From the NCBI RefSeq assembly GCF_008801605.1, contig NZ_VZPJ01000005.1, positions 248,001-312,000 on the forward strand: a DNA stretch of 64,000 bases. The letters run 5' to 3'. Positions 55,938 to 64,000 of this stretch are shown in pieces. Positions within the stretch are counted from its first letter, which is position 1; each line of letters starts with the position of its first letter. A model generated the notes under the pieces. That model was not told where the DNA came from and searched no databases. It saw only the letters and a list, made by a program, of their open reading frames with translations. A program made the position numbers and the translations under genes. The DNA comes from Pseudomonas brassicacearum subsp. brassicacearum. GTDB lineage: Bacteria > Pseudomonadota > Gammaproteobacteria > Pseudomonadales > Pseudomonadaceae.

Positions 55938-56013
55938 TGGTGCCCGAGACAGGAATCGAACCTGCGACCTTCGCGTTACGAGTGCGCTGCTCTACCGACT
56001 GAGCTACACGGGC
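55938..56013 (-). tRNA. tRNA-Thr (anticodon CGT)
   Basis: A 76-nt cloverleaf on the minus strand beginning GCCCGTGTAGCTC and ending GGGCACCA with encoded CCA. The anticodon loop CTCGTAA gives CGT, reading ACG codons. D-stem GCTC/GAGC and T-loop GTTCGATTCC are normal. The anticodon stem has a G-A and an A-C mismatch; the E. coli tRNA-Thr(CGT) has the G-A mismatch too. Confidence 0.95.
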
Positions 56014-56081
56014 GGTGGCTAAACCTAGCATCGTCCCCTGTGGCCAGGCAACCCGCGACACAGGGATTTTCACCACACAGC

Positions 56082-56109
56082 AAAACGCCCCGAACCAGTC
56101 GGGGCGTTT
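56082..56109 (-). terminator. intrinsic terminator of pnp
   Basis: AAACGCCCCGA pairs with TCGGGGCGTTT around a short loop, 30 bp after the pnp stop and before the tRNA gene. Confidence 0.85.
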
Positions 56110-56138
56110 GCTTGTTCAGCGGTCAGGCGAAGGGGTGA

Positions 56139-58244
56139 TTAAACGCCCGATGCCTTGGCTGCTGCGACGTCCTTGATGGACAGCTTGATACGGCCGCGGT
56201 TGTCCACGTCCAGTACCAGCACTTCCACTTCCTGGCCTTCTTTGAGGATGTCGGTCACTTTCTCGACGCGAGCATCGCTCAGCATGGAGATGTGAACCAG
56301 ACCGTCCTTGCCCGGCAGGATGTTGACGAACGCGCCGAAGTCGACGATGCGCTCAACCTTGCCGACGTAGATCTTGCCGATCTCGGCTTCTGCGGTGATA
56401 CCCAGGACGCGCTGGCGTGCTGCTTCTGCCGCTTCCTTGGTTTCGCCGAAGATCTTGATCGAACCGTCGTCTTCGATGTCGATCGAAGCCTTGGTTTCTT
56501 CACAGATCGCACGGATGGTCGCGCCGCCTTTACCGATGACATCACGGATTTTGTCGGTGTCGATTTTCATCGCGATCATGGTCGGAGCGTTTTCCGACAG
56601 TTCGGTACGGGACTGACCGATGATCTGGTTCATCTGACCGAGGATGTTCAGGCGCGCTTCCAGGGCCTGGCCCAGGGCGATTTCCATGATCTCTTCGGTG
56701 ATGCCCTTGATCTTGATGTCCATCTGCAGTGCGGTGACGCCTTTGGCGGTACCGGCCACTTTGAAGTCCATGTCGCCCAAGTGGTCTTCGTCACCCAGGA
56801 TGTCGGTCAGGACGGCGAATTTCTCGCCCTCTTTGACCAGACCCATGGCGATACCGGCAACCGGAGCCTTCATCGGCACACCGGCGTCCATCAGGGCCAG
56901 GGAAGCGCCGCAGACCGAAGCCATCGAGCTCGAACCGTTGGACTCGGTGATTTCCGATACCACGCGGATGGTGTACGGGAACACGTCAGCGGCAGGCAGC
57001 ATGGCCTGGACCGAACGACGGGCCAGACGGCCGTGACCGATTTCGCGGCGACCGGCGCCACCCATGCGACCACACTCGCCCACCGAGAACGGAGGGAAGT
57101 TGTAGTGCAGCATGAACGGGTCTTTCTTCTCGCCTTCCAGGGTGTCCAGCAGTTGCGCGTCACGGGCGGTGCCCAATGTTGCAACGACCAGCGCCTGGGT
57201 TTCGCCACGGGTGAACAGTGCCGAACCGTGGGTCTTTGGCAGAACGCCGACTTCGATGTTCAGCGGACGTACGGTACGGGTGTCGCGACCGTCGATACGC
57301 GGCTTGCCGTTGACGATGTTTTCGCGAACGGTGCGGTATTCGATTTCACCGAAAGCGGCCTTGACGTCGCTGGCCGATGGCTGGCCTTCTTCGCCGGACA
57401 GCTTGGCAACGACCTGGTCTTTCAGCTCGCCCAGGCGCGCATAACGGTCGGCCTTGACGGTGATGGTGTAGGCCTGGGAGATCGCTTCGCCGAACTCGGC
57501 ACGGATCGCGCCCAGCAGCTCGGTGGCTTCGGCTTGCGGAGCCCAGGTCCAGGTTGGCTTGGCGGCTTCGGCGGCCAGTTCCTTGACGGCGTTGATCACC
57601 ACCTGGAACTCGTCGTGGGCGAACAGCACCGCGCCCAGCATCTGGTCTTCGGTCAGCTCTTTGGCTTCGGATTCAACCATCAGCACGGCTTCGGAAGTAC
57701 CGGCCACGACCATGTCCAGGCTCGAAGCCTTCAGTTGCTCGTAGGTCGGGTTCAGCAGGTAGCCGGTGCTTTCGTGGAACGCAACGCGGGCAGCACCGAT
57801 CGGGCCATCGAAAGGAATGCCGGAGATCGCCAGGGCAGCCGAGGTACCGATCATCGCAGCGATGTCCGGATCGGTTTTCTTGCTGGTGGAGACGACGGTG
57901 CAGACAACCTGCACTTCGTTCATGAAGCCTTCTGGGAACAGCGGACGGATCGGACGGTCGATCAGTCGGGAAGTCAGGGTTTCTTTCTCGGAAGGACGGC
58001 CTTCGCGCTTGAAGAAACCGCCAGGGATCTTACCGGCAGCGTAAGTCTTTTCCTGGTAGTGAACAGACAGAGGGAAGAAGCCCTTGCCTGGATCGGCTTG
58101 CTTGGCACCGACAACGGTCACCAATACGCTGACGTCGTCGTCAACGGTGACCAGCACTGCGCCGGAGGCCTGACGGGCGATACGGCCAGTCTCGAGGGTA
58201 ACGGTCGACTGACCGAACTGGAATTTTTTGATTACCGGGTTCAC
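56139..58244 (-). CDS. pnp: polyribonucleotide nucleotidyltransferase (PNPase)
   Basis: Phosphorolytic 3'-5' exoribonuclease and degradosome member, 701 residues. It has two RNase PH domains, the second with '[19 protein letters not shown]', and '[20 protein letters not shown]' at the active site. The KH domain ('[20 protein letters not shown]', about 553-610) and an S1 domain (about 620-690) complete the family layout. The start [20 protein letters not shown] is the usual one. It follows rpsO in the conserved order. Confidence 0.97.
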   Translation of the reverse strand: MNPVIKKFQFGQSTVTLETGRIARQASGAVLVTVDDDVSVLVTVVGAKQADPGKGFFPLSVHYQEKTYAAGKIPGGFFKREGRPSEKETLTSRLIDRPIRPLFPEGFMNEVQVVCTVVSTSKKTDPDIAAMIGTSAALAISGIPFDGPIGAARVAFHESTGYLLNPTYEQLKASSLDMVVAGTSEAVLMVESEAKELTEDQMLGAVLFAHDEFQVVINAVKELAAEAAKPTWTWAPQAEATELLGAIRAEFGEAISQAYTITVKADRYARLGELKDQVVAKLSGEEGQPSASDVKAAFGEIEYRTVRENIVNGKPRIDGRDTRTVRPLNIEVGVLPKTHGSALFTRGETQALVVATLGTARDAQLLDTLEGEKKDPFMLHYNFPPFSVGECGRMGGAGRREIGHGRLARRSVQAMLPAADVFPYTIRVVSEITESNGSSSMASVCGASLALMDAGVPMKAPVAGIAMGLVKEGEKFAVLTDILGDEDHLGDMDFKVAGTAKGVTALQMDIKIKGITEEIMEIALGQALEARLNILGQMNQIIGQSRTELSENAPTMIAMKIDTDKIRDVIGKGGATIRAICEETKASIDIEDDGSIKIFGETKEAAEAARQRVLGITAEAEIGKIYVGKVERIVDFGAFVNILPGKDGLVHISMLSDARVEKVTDILKEGQEVEVLVLDVDNRGRIKLSIKDVAAAKASGV

Positions 58245-58438
58245 GGTGTCCTACCTTCTTTGTGGCTCTTGGGGAACTTGTCTTCTTGCGAAATTCTTGG
58301 GCAATGGCGGGAATCGGCCCGACGTCTGTCCAGGGTAAAACGTGTATCCAGATAAAACTTGAGGCTGGGAGCCTGCCATGCGCCAGCGGGAAACCCACTG
58401 ACGTACGACAGACCACCAACCTCTAGCGCAATCGCTGA

Positions 58439-58708
58439 TTAGCGACGCAGACCCAGGCGAGCGATCAGAGCGCTGTAACGGCTCACGTCCTTGCCTTTCA
58501 GGTAGTCCAGCAGCTTACGACGCTGGTTTACCATGCGGATCAGACCACGACGGGAGTGGTGATCTTTACCGTTGGCCTTGAAGTGACCTTGCAGTTTGTT
58601 GATGTTGTGGGTCAGCAGTGCAACTTGCACTTCTGGCGAACCAGTGTCACCAACAGCTTGCTGGTAGTCAGCTACGATTTGAGCTTTTTCTTGAACGTCG
58701 AGAGCCAT
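58439..58708 (-). CDS. rpsO: 30S ribosomal protein S15
   Basis: An 89-residue primary 16S-binding protein. Starts [16 protein letters not shown] and has the conserved helix '[20 protein letters not shown]' and '[20 protein letters not shown]'. AAGGATTG lies before the ATG. The 194-bp gap to pnp and 143-bp gap to truB carry the usual promoter and processing region. Confidence 0.98.
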   Translation of the reverse strand: MALDVQEKAQIVADYQQAVGDTGSPEVQVALLTHNINKLQGHFKANGKDHHSRRGLIRMVNQRRKLLDYLKGKDVSRYSALIARLGLRR

Positions 58709-58851
58709 GAGGCAATCCTTTTAGTCAGGAAACTGTTTCAAGGAAACAGCTTCAACAGGCCAGGGACAAATCCCTGTATCTATAAATGAGTAGTGACCGT
58801 GCCTGTTAACAGCCACACTCGCCAACCTGCTGTTACGCAGGCTGGTTCCGG

Positions 58852-59769
58852 TCATTCCGACCGAATCAGTCGACGCGGCGCAATACGCCCGTCTTCGCTC
58901 ACTTCACCGATACCGATGAAGCGACCGTTATGATCCTGCACCCGGACCATGCCGAACTTCGGCGCATCCGGGGCACGTACCGGCTGGCCGTTGAGCCAGT
59001 AGAACGCACTGTGTTCCGAGAACTGCAACAGCGGCCAATCCAGCAAGCCGCTGTCCGATGGCATCAGGAAACGGTCGACCGCTTCGTTGCCGCCTTCGGC
59101 ATGTACCGCTTCAAGCTCTTCCAGCGTGACCGTCTGGGCCAACGTGAAAGGCCCGGCCTGGGTCCGTCGCAATTCTGCCACGTACGCGCCACAGCCGAGC
59201 TGTTCACCAATATCCTCCACCAGGGTCCGGATATAGGTGCCCTTGCTGCAATCCACGGCCAGCCGCGCAGTATTACCGTCAAAGGCCAGCAATTCCAAGC
59301 GCGCAATAGTAACAGAACGCGGCTCGCGCTCCACTACTTCGCCTGCCCGGGCCAGTTTATACAAGGGCTGGCCATCACGCTTCAGAGCCGAGTACATCGG
59401 CGGTATCTGACTGATTTGCCCACGAAAAGCTGGCAGCACGGCTTCGATATCAGCCTGACCAACGGTCACCGGGCGCTCGAGCAAAACCTCACCTTCGGCA
59501 TCCGCCGTGGTGGTGGTCTTGCCCAGTTGCGCCAGGGTTTCATAGCCCTTGTCGGAATCGAGCAGGTACTGGGAAAATTTGGTCGCCTCGCCAAAGCACA
59601 GCGGCAGCACGCCGGTGGCCAGCGGATCGAGGCTACCGGTATGCCCGGCCTTTTCGGCATTGAGCAGCCAGCGAACCTTCTGCAACGCCGCGTTGGACGT
59701 GAACCCCAGCGGCTTGTCGAGCAGGATGATACCGCTGACGTTACGACGGATACGTTTGACCTGAGCCAC
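58852..59769 (-). CDS. truB: tRNA pseudouridine-55 synthase
   Basis: Forms pseudouridine 55 in the T-loop of tRNAs. The 305-residue protein starts with GTG at 59767-59769 (AAGGAG six bases before it, within the end of rbfA). The catalytic Asp is in '[20 protein letters not shown]', and '[15 protein letters not shown]' and the C-terminal PUA region are present. Three bases separate it from rbfA, so it is tightly coupled. Confidence 0.97.
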   Translation of the reverse strand: MAQVKRIRRNVSGIILLDKPLGFTSNAALQKVRWLLNAEKAGHTGSLDPLATGVLPLCFGEATKFSQYLLDSDKGYETLAQLGKTTTTADAEGEVLLERPVTVGQADIEAVLPAFRGQISQIPPMYSALKRDGQPLYKLARAGEVVEREPRSVTIARLELLAFDGNTARLAVDCSKGTYIRTLVEDIGEQLGCGAYVAELRRTQAGPFTLAQTVTLEELEAVHAEGGNEAVDRFLMPSDSGLLDWPLLQFSEHSAFYWLNGQPVRAPDAPKFGMVRVQDHNGRFIGIGEVSEDGRIAPRRLIRSE

Positions 59770-59772
59770 CGA

Positions 59773-60174
59773 TTACTCCTTGGTGTCTTCGGGTTCAGCC
59801 GCAACCGGATGCTGGCTGTCTTCAGCCACGGCGCGTTCGATCAGGGCCGACAGATGCGCACCACGCACGACGCTTTCGTCATAGTGGAAGTGCAGCTGTG
59901 GGACGCTGCGCAGCTTCATCTCCCGGGCCAGCTGCATACGCAGGAAGCCGGCGGCCGAGTTGAGCACCTTGATGCTCTGGGCGATTTCTTCGGCGCTATC
60001 CTGGCCCATCACGGTGATGAAAATCTTGGCATGACCGACGTCACGACTGACTTCCACTGCGGTAATGGTGACCAGGCCGACGCGCGGGTCTTTGACTTCG
60101 CGACGGATCAGTTGGGCCAGCTCACGCTGCATCTGATCGCCGATTCGTTGGGTACGGCTGTATTCTTTTGCCAT
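59773..60174 (-). CDS. rbfA: ribosome-binding factor A
   Basis: A 133-residue KH-fold protein that helps 16S maturation and cold adaptation. '[20 protein letters not shown]' and '[20 protein letters not shown]' are characteristic. A short acidic tail follows 'LIERAVAED'. It lies downstream of infB across a strong hairpin at 60229-60262. Confidence 0.97.
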   Translation of the reverse strand: MAKEYSRTQRIGDQMQRELAQLIRREVKDPRVGLVTITAVEVSRDVGHAKIFITVMGQDSAEEIAQSIKVLNSAAGFLRMQLAREMKLRSVPQLHFHYDESVVRGAHLSALIERAVAEDSQHPVAAEPEDTKE

Positions 60175-60228
60175 GTCTTGTTACCTGTTACTGCCCCACG
60201 GTGAAACCCGCGAGGTCTGAAAGCGGCA

Positions 60229-60262
60229 AACGCCCGGCCTGGCAAAAGCCAGACCGGGCGTT
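60229..60262 (-). terminator. strong hairpin between infB and rbfA
   Basis: AACGCCCGG(C/T)CTGGC and its complement with loop AAAA form a 15-bp near-perfect stem. On the minus strand only TTT follows, so it is more likely a processing site or partial terminator than a full stop. Confidence 0.65.
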
Positions 60263-60333
60263 GCGTTTAGAGTCTGCCAACGAAGCAGCGCATGTTAATG
60301 CGGCTACCCGGTGCAGCTCTTGAAGTGCGCGAG

Positions 60334-62853
60334 TCAGAGGCTGCGAGCAACCTGGACCTTCTCGAAGACTTCGATCTTGTCGCCGACCTTGACGTCGTTG
60401 TAGCTCTTGACGCCAATACCGCATTCCATGCCGGCACGTACTTCGGAAGCGTCATCCTTGAAGCGGCGCAGGGATTCCAGCTCGCCTTCGAAGATCACGA
60501 TGTCTTCACGCAGTACACGGATCGGACGGTTACGGTGAACAACACCCTCGATCACCATGCAACCGGCGATGGCACCAAACTTCGGCGAACGGAACACGTC
60601 GCGAACTTCGGCCACACCCAGGATGTTCTCCCGGACGTCGCTGCCCAGCATACCGGTCAACGCTTTCTTGACGTCTTCGATGATGTCGTAGATCACGTTG
60701 TAGTAACGCATATCCAGGCCTTCCTGCTCGACGATCTTGCGAGCGCCGGCATCGGCGCGCACGTTGAAGCCGAACAGTACAGCGTTGGAGGCCAGAGCCA
60801 GGTTGGCGTCGGATTCGGTGATACCACCGACACCGCCACCGACCACACGCACTTGCACTTCGTCGTTACCCAGGCCATTCAAGGCGCCGTTCAACGCTTC
60901 CAGCGAGCCACGGACGTCGGATTTGAGGACGATGTTGAGCGTCTTCTTCTCTTCCTGACCCATGTTCTCGAAGATGTTTTCCAGCTTGCCAGCGTGAGCA
61001 CGAGCCAGTTTGACTTCGCGGAACTTGCCTTGACGGAACAGAGCCACTTCACGGGCTTTCTTCTCGTCAGCCACAACGCTCATCTCGTCGCCAGCATCCG
61101 GGGTGCCGTCCAGGCCGAGGATCTCGACCGGGATAGCGGGACCTGCTTCCTTGATGGACTTGCCGTTCTCGTCGAGCATGGCACGTACACGGCCGTAGTT
61201 CGAACCGACCAGCACCATGTCGCCTTGGCGCAGGGTACCGTCTTGAACCAGGACGGTCGCAACCGGGCCACGGCCCTTGTCGAGGCGCGATTCAACGACC
61301 ACACCACGGCCTGGAGCCGAAGGCGTAGCGGTCAGTTCCAGAACCTCGGCCTGCAACAGAACGGCTTCGAGCAGTTCGTCAACGCCGGTACCCATCTTCG
61401 CCGAGACCGGAACGAATGGAGTGTCGCCACCCCACTCTTCGGAGGTCACGCCGTGGACCGACAGTTCGCTGCGGATGCGATCGAGATCGGCGCCCGGCTT
61501 GTCGATCTTGTTCACCGCAACCACCAGCGGCACGCCAGCTGCCTTGGCATGCTGAACGGCTTCGATGGTTTGCGGCATCACGCCGTCGTCCGCTGCAACC
61601 ACCAGGATCACGATGTCGGTCGCCTTGGCACCACGGGCACGCATCGCGGTAAACGCGGCGTGACCCGGGGTGTCGAGGAACGTCACCATGCCGCGGTCGG
61701 TTTCAACGTGGTAAGCGCCGATGTGCTGGGTAATGCCGCCAGCCTCACCTGCCGCAACCTTCGCACGACGAATATAGTCGAGCAGGGACGTTTTACCGTG
61801 GTCAACGTGACCCATGACGGTCACGACCGGAGCACGGGAAACCGCCTCACCTTCAAACTTCAGGGACTCGGCCAGGGAATCTTCCAGGGCGGTGTCGCTG
61901 ACCAGGGTCACTTTGTGGCCCAGCTCTTCAGCAACCAGTTGGGCAGTTTCCTGGTCCAGTACCTGGTTGATGGTGGCTGGCGTACCCAGCTTGAACATGA
62001 ACTTGATGATTTCAGCAGCCTTGACCGACATCTGCTGGGCCAGATCGCCCACAGTGATGGTCTCGCCGATCTTCACTTCACGCACGACAGGGCCGGTAGG
62101 GCTCTGGAAACCGTGGGCGTTGCGCTTCTTCAGCTTGGCCTTGCCGCGACCGCCACGACGGAAGCCATCGCTTTCCTCGTCGGTGGTACGTGGTGCAACG
62201 CGTGGCGCTGGTGCCTTTTCCTTGACCGAAGCACGATGAGGCGCGTTCTTGCGCTCGCCATCGCCACTGCCACGACGGTTGTCGTCGGCACGTGGTTTGT
62301 CCGGACGACGCTGTTCGTCGCGCTTGCGAGTATCGGCTGGAGCCGCAGCCGCAGCCACGACTGGAGCAGCTTCGCGCACAGGTTCGGCTACCGGGGCAAC
62401 AGCCTCGACGGCTTCTACCGGAGCAGCTTGCGCAGCAGCAGGCTGGCGACGCGCTTCTTCTTCGGCGCGACGCTTGGCTTCTTCTTCAGCCTTCTGACGA
62501 GCAGCATTTTCTACTGCGCGACGTTCTTCCTGTTCGCGTTTGCGCTCGGCTTCGATTTCTTCCGGGCTGCGCTGTACGAAGACTTTCTTCTTGCGTACTT
62601 CAACGCTGATGCTTTTGCTACCGGCAACACGCAGGGTGCTGGTGGTTTTACGCTGCAGAGTGATCTTGCGCGGTTCTTCCACTTTCGCCTTGTGACTGCT
62701 CTTCAGGTGAGTCAGCAGGGACTGCTTCTCACTGTCGGTCACATGTTCCTCGGCGGCGGTGTGCGGCAGACCTGCCTCACGCATCTGCTGCAACAGGCGC
62801 TCTACCGGTGTTTTGACCTCATCGGCCAGTTGTTTCACCGTGACTTGCGTCAT
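60334..62853 (-). CDS. infB: translation initiation factor IF-2
   Basis: GTPase that places initiator fMet-tRNA on the 30S subunit. 839 residues with a charged, Ala/Glu/Arg-rich N-terminal region (about 95-240) and the IF2 N-domain at the start. The P-loop is 'GHVDHGKTS' near residue 347, G3 'DTPGHAAF', G4 'NKID'. GGAGAGAAGTGC precedes the ATG. It follows nusA by 27 bp. Confidence 0.98.
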   Translation of the reverse strand: MTQVTVKQLADEVKTPVERLLQQMREAGLPHTAAEEHVTDSEKQSLLTHLKSSHKAKVEEPRKITLQRKTTSTLRVAGSKSISVEVRKKKVFVQRSPEEIEAERKREQEERRAVENAARQKAEEEAKRRAEEEARRQPAAAQAAPVEAVEAVAPVAEPVREAAPVVAAAAAPADTRKRDEQRRPDKPRADDNRRGSGDGERKNAPHRASVKEKAPAPRVAPRTTDEESDGFRRGGRGKAKLKKRNAHGFQSPTGPVVREVKIGETITVGDLAQQMSVKAAEIIKFMFKLGTPATINQVLDQETAQLVAEELGHKVTLVSDTALEDSLAESLKFEGEAVSRAPVVTVMGHVDHGKTSLLDYIRRAKVAAGEAGGITQHIGAYHVETDRGMVTFLDTPGHAAFTAMRARGAKATDIVILVVAADDGVMPQTIEAVQHAKAAGVPLVVAVNKIDKPGADLDRIRSELSVHGVTSEEWGGDTPFVPVSAKMGTGVDELLEAVLLQAEVLELTATPSAPGRGVVVESRLDKGRGPVATVLVQDGTLRQGDMVLVGSNYGRVRAMLDENGKSIKEAGPAIPVEILGLDGTPDAGDEMSVVADEKKAREVALFRQGKFREVKLARAHAGKLENIFENMGQEEKKTLNIVLKSDVRGSLEALNGALNGLGNDEVQVRVVGGGVGGITESDANLALASNAVLFGFNVRADAGARKIVEQEGLDMRYYNVIYDIIEDVKKALTGMLGSDVRENILGVAEVRDVFRSPKFGAIAGCMVIEGVVHRNRPIRVLREDIVIFEGELESLRRFKDDASEVRAGMECGIGVKSYNDVKVGDKIEVFEKVQVARSL

Positions 62854-62880
62854 GCACTTCTCTCCTCAGGCCGCGCCTAA

Positions 62881-64000
62881 TTACTCGAACCAGTGGGCTC
62901 GGGCGGCCATGATCAACTTGCCGGCACGATCATCGTCAATGCCGTCGATGTCGAGCAGATCGTCAATAGACTGCTCGGCCAGGTCTTCGCGGGTAATTAC
63001 GCCGCGCACCGCCAGTTCCATCGCCAAATCCTTGTCCATGCCCTCAAGCGAGAGCAGGTCTTCGGCCGGATGGGCGTCTGCCAGCTTTTCCTCAGTAGCG
63101 ATGGCTTTGGTCAACAAACGATCCTTGGCCCGAGCGCGAAGCTCGTTGACGATCTCCTCGTCAAAGCCGTCGATGTTGAGCATTTCCTCCACCGGTACGT
63201 AGGCAATCTCTTCCAGGCTGGTAAAGCCTTCATCCACCAGCACCTGCGCCAGCTCTTCATCGACTTCAAGCTCGTCGATGAAGTTGCGCAGGATGTCGCC
63301 GGTTTCAGCTTGCTGTTTAGCCTGGATGTCCGATTCGGTCATCACGTTCAGGGTCCAGCCAGTCAACTGGCTGGCCAGACGCACGTTCTGACCACCGCGA
63401 CCGATGGCCTGAGCCAGATTGTCTGCGCCAACGGCGATGTCCATGGCGTGGGCATCTTCGTCGACGATAATTGCCGCCACTTCAGCAGGCGACATGGCAT
63501 TGATCACGAACTGAGCCGGGTTGTCGTCCCACAGGACGATGTCCACGCGCTCGCCGCCCAACTCGCCGGATACGGCCTGGACACGCGAACCACGCATGCC
63601 GATGCAGGCGCCTTGCGGGTCGATGCGCTTGTCCTTGGAGCGGACCGCGATCTTGGCACGCGATCCCGGATCACGGGAGGCGGCCATGACTTCGATCAGG
63701 CCTTCAGCAATTTCCGGCACTTCGATGCGGAACAACTCGATCAGCATTTCCGGCGCGGTACGCGACAGGATCAGCTGCGGGCCGCGGTTCTCGGTGCGGA
63801 TTTCCTTGAGCAGCGCACGCAAACGCACGCCAACCCGGAAAGTTTCGCGAGAGATGATGTCTTCGCGAGCCAGCAACGCTTCGGCGTTGTTGCCCAGGTC
63901 GACGATCACGTTGTCGCGGGTCACTTTTTTCACGGTGCCGGAGATGATTTCCCCCAGGCGCTCGCGATAAGCGTCGACGACTTGCGCGCGCTCGGCTTCG
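62881..64000 (-). CDS. nusA: transcription elongation/termination factor NusA (N-terminus beyond window)
   Basis: RNA-polymerase-binding factor for pausing, termination and antitermination. The window holds the last ~373 residues; the family is about 490-500 long, so the RNAP-binding N-terminal domain is missing. Present are the S1 domain ('[20 protein letters not shown]'), two KH domains ('[20 protein letters not shown]', '[18 protein letters not shown]') and two C-terminal acidic helix-hairpin-helix repeats ending in 'MAARAHWFE'. The frame is open to base 64000. Confidence 0.97.
   Translation of the reverse strand, partial: EAERAQVVDAYRERLGEIISGTVKKVTRDNVIVDLGNNAEALLAREDIISRETFRVGVRLRALLKEIRTENRGPQLILSRTAPEMLIELFRIEVPEIAEGLIEVMAASRDPGSRAKIAVRSKDKRIDPQGACIGMRGSRVQAVSGELGGERVDIVLWDDNPAQFVINAMSPAEVAAIIVDEDAHAMDIAVGADNLAQAIGRGGQNVRLASQLTGWTLNVMTESDIQAKQQAETGDILRNFIDELEVDEELAQVLVDEGFTSLEEIAYVPVEEMLNIDGFDEEIVNELRARAKDRLLTKAIATEEKLADAHPAEDLLSLEGMDKDLAMELAVRGVITREDLAEQSIDDLLDIDGIDDDRAGKLIMAARAHWFE

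Noticed and set aside
60292-62880. 862-codon frame antisense to infB, and a 687-codon frame antisense to pnp
   Set aside because: Both mirror strongly conserved genes in GC-rich DNA; the translations are His/Asp/Gly-rich without domains, as expected for antisense shadows.

Overview
The window looks like chromosomal DNA of a Pseudomonas of the P. fluorescens group. The evidence is the GC-rich coding sequence, the many REP palindromes built on a 'TGTGGGAGC..GCTTGC' core, and gene neighbourhoods that, from memory, match the P. aeruginosa blocks roxR-roxS / dppA-opdP-dppABCDF, speC-MCP-ampE-ampD-nadC, fruR/fruB-fruK-fruA and nusA-infB-rbfA-truB-rpsO-pnp. I ran no search; family calls rest on reading the translations.

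Layout. 1-8.3 kb: a truncated AEC-type carrier, then a galactarate catabolic cluster (garD, MFS sugar-acid importer, 2-oxoglutarate semialdehyde dehydrogenase, kdgD) with a FadR-type GntR regulator. Together these turn galactarate into 2-oxoglutarate, and a shared TTGTACGA-type motif lies at three promoter positions. 8.4-13.2 kb: an SbmA/YddA-like ABC exporter, the redox two-component pair RoxS/RoxR and a periplasmic SIMPL protein. 13.2-15.4 kb: no intact gene; an IS481-type transposase remnant, two inverted copies of a ~330-bp composite repeat, and REP sequences. 15.4-26.3 kb: a di/tripeptide uptake locus with three binding proteins, an OprD-family porin and the DppBCDF transporter, with a hairpin after each of the first four genes.

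26.3-35.4 kb: a small acidic exported protein, a striking seven-unit tandem REP array, prfC, an osmoprotectant ABC transporter, a putative short RNA or attenuator, ornithine decarboxylase, and a third copy of the ~330-bp repeat. 35.4-47.6 kb: a PepSY-flavodoxin reductase (PiuB-like), a Tat-exported PhoD phosphatase with a possible Pho box, the fructose PTS operon with its divergent regulator and FruR operator, and a TatD nuclease. 47.6-56 kb: a chemoreceptor, ampE, ampD, a DUF1631 protein, nadC, a DUF6388 protein, a coiled-coil exported protein and tRNA-Thr(CGT). 56-64 kb: the transcription/translation cluster pnp, rpsO, truB, rbfA, infB and nusA (cut by the window end).

Most of the window is conserved core genome. 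The parts that are not well explained by known genes are the repeat-rich intergenic islands, the candidate RNA upstream of speC, and three small proteins of unknown function. I did not find a convincing new defence or biosynthetic system.
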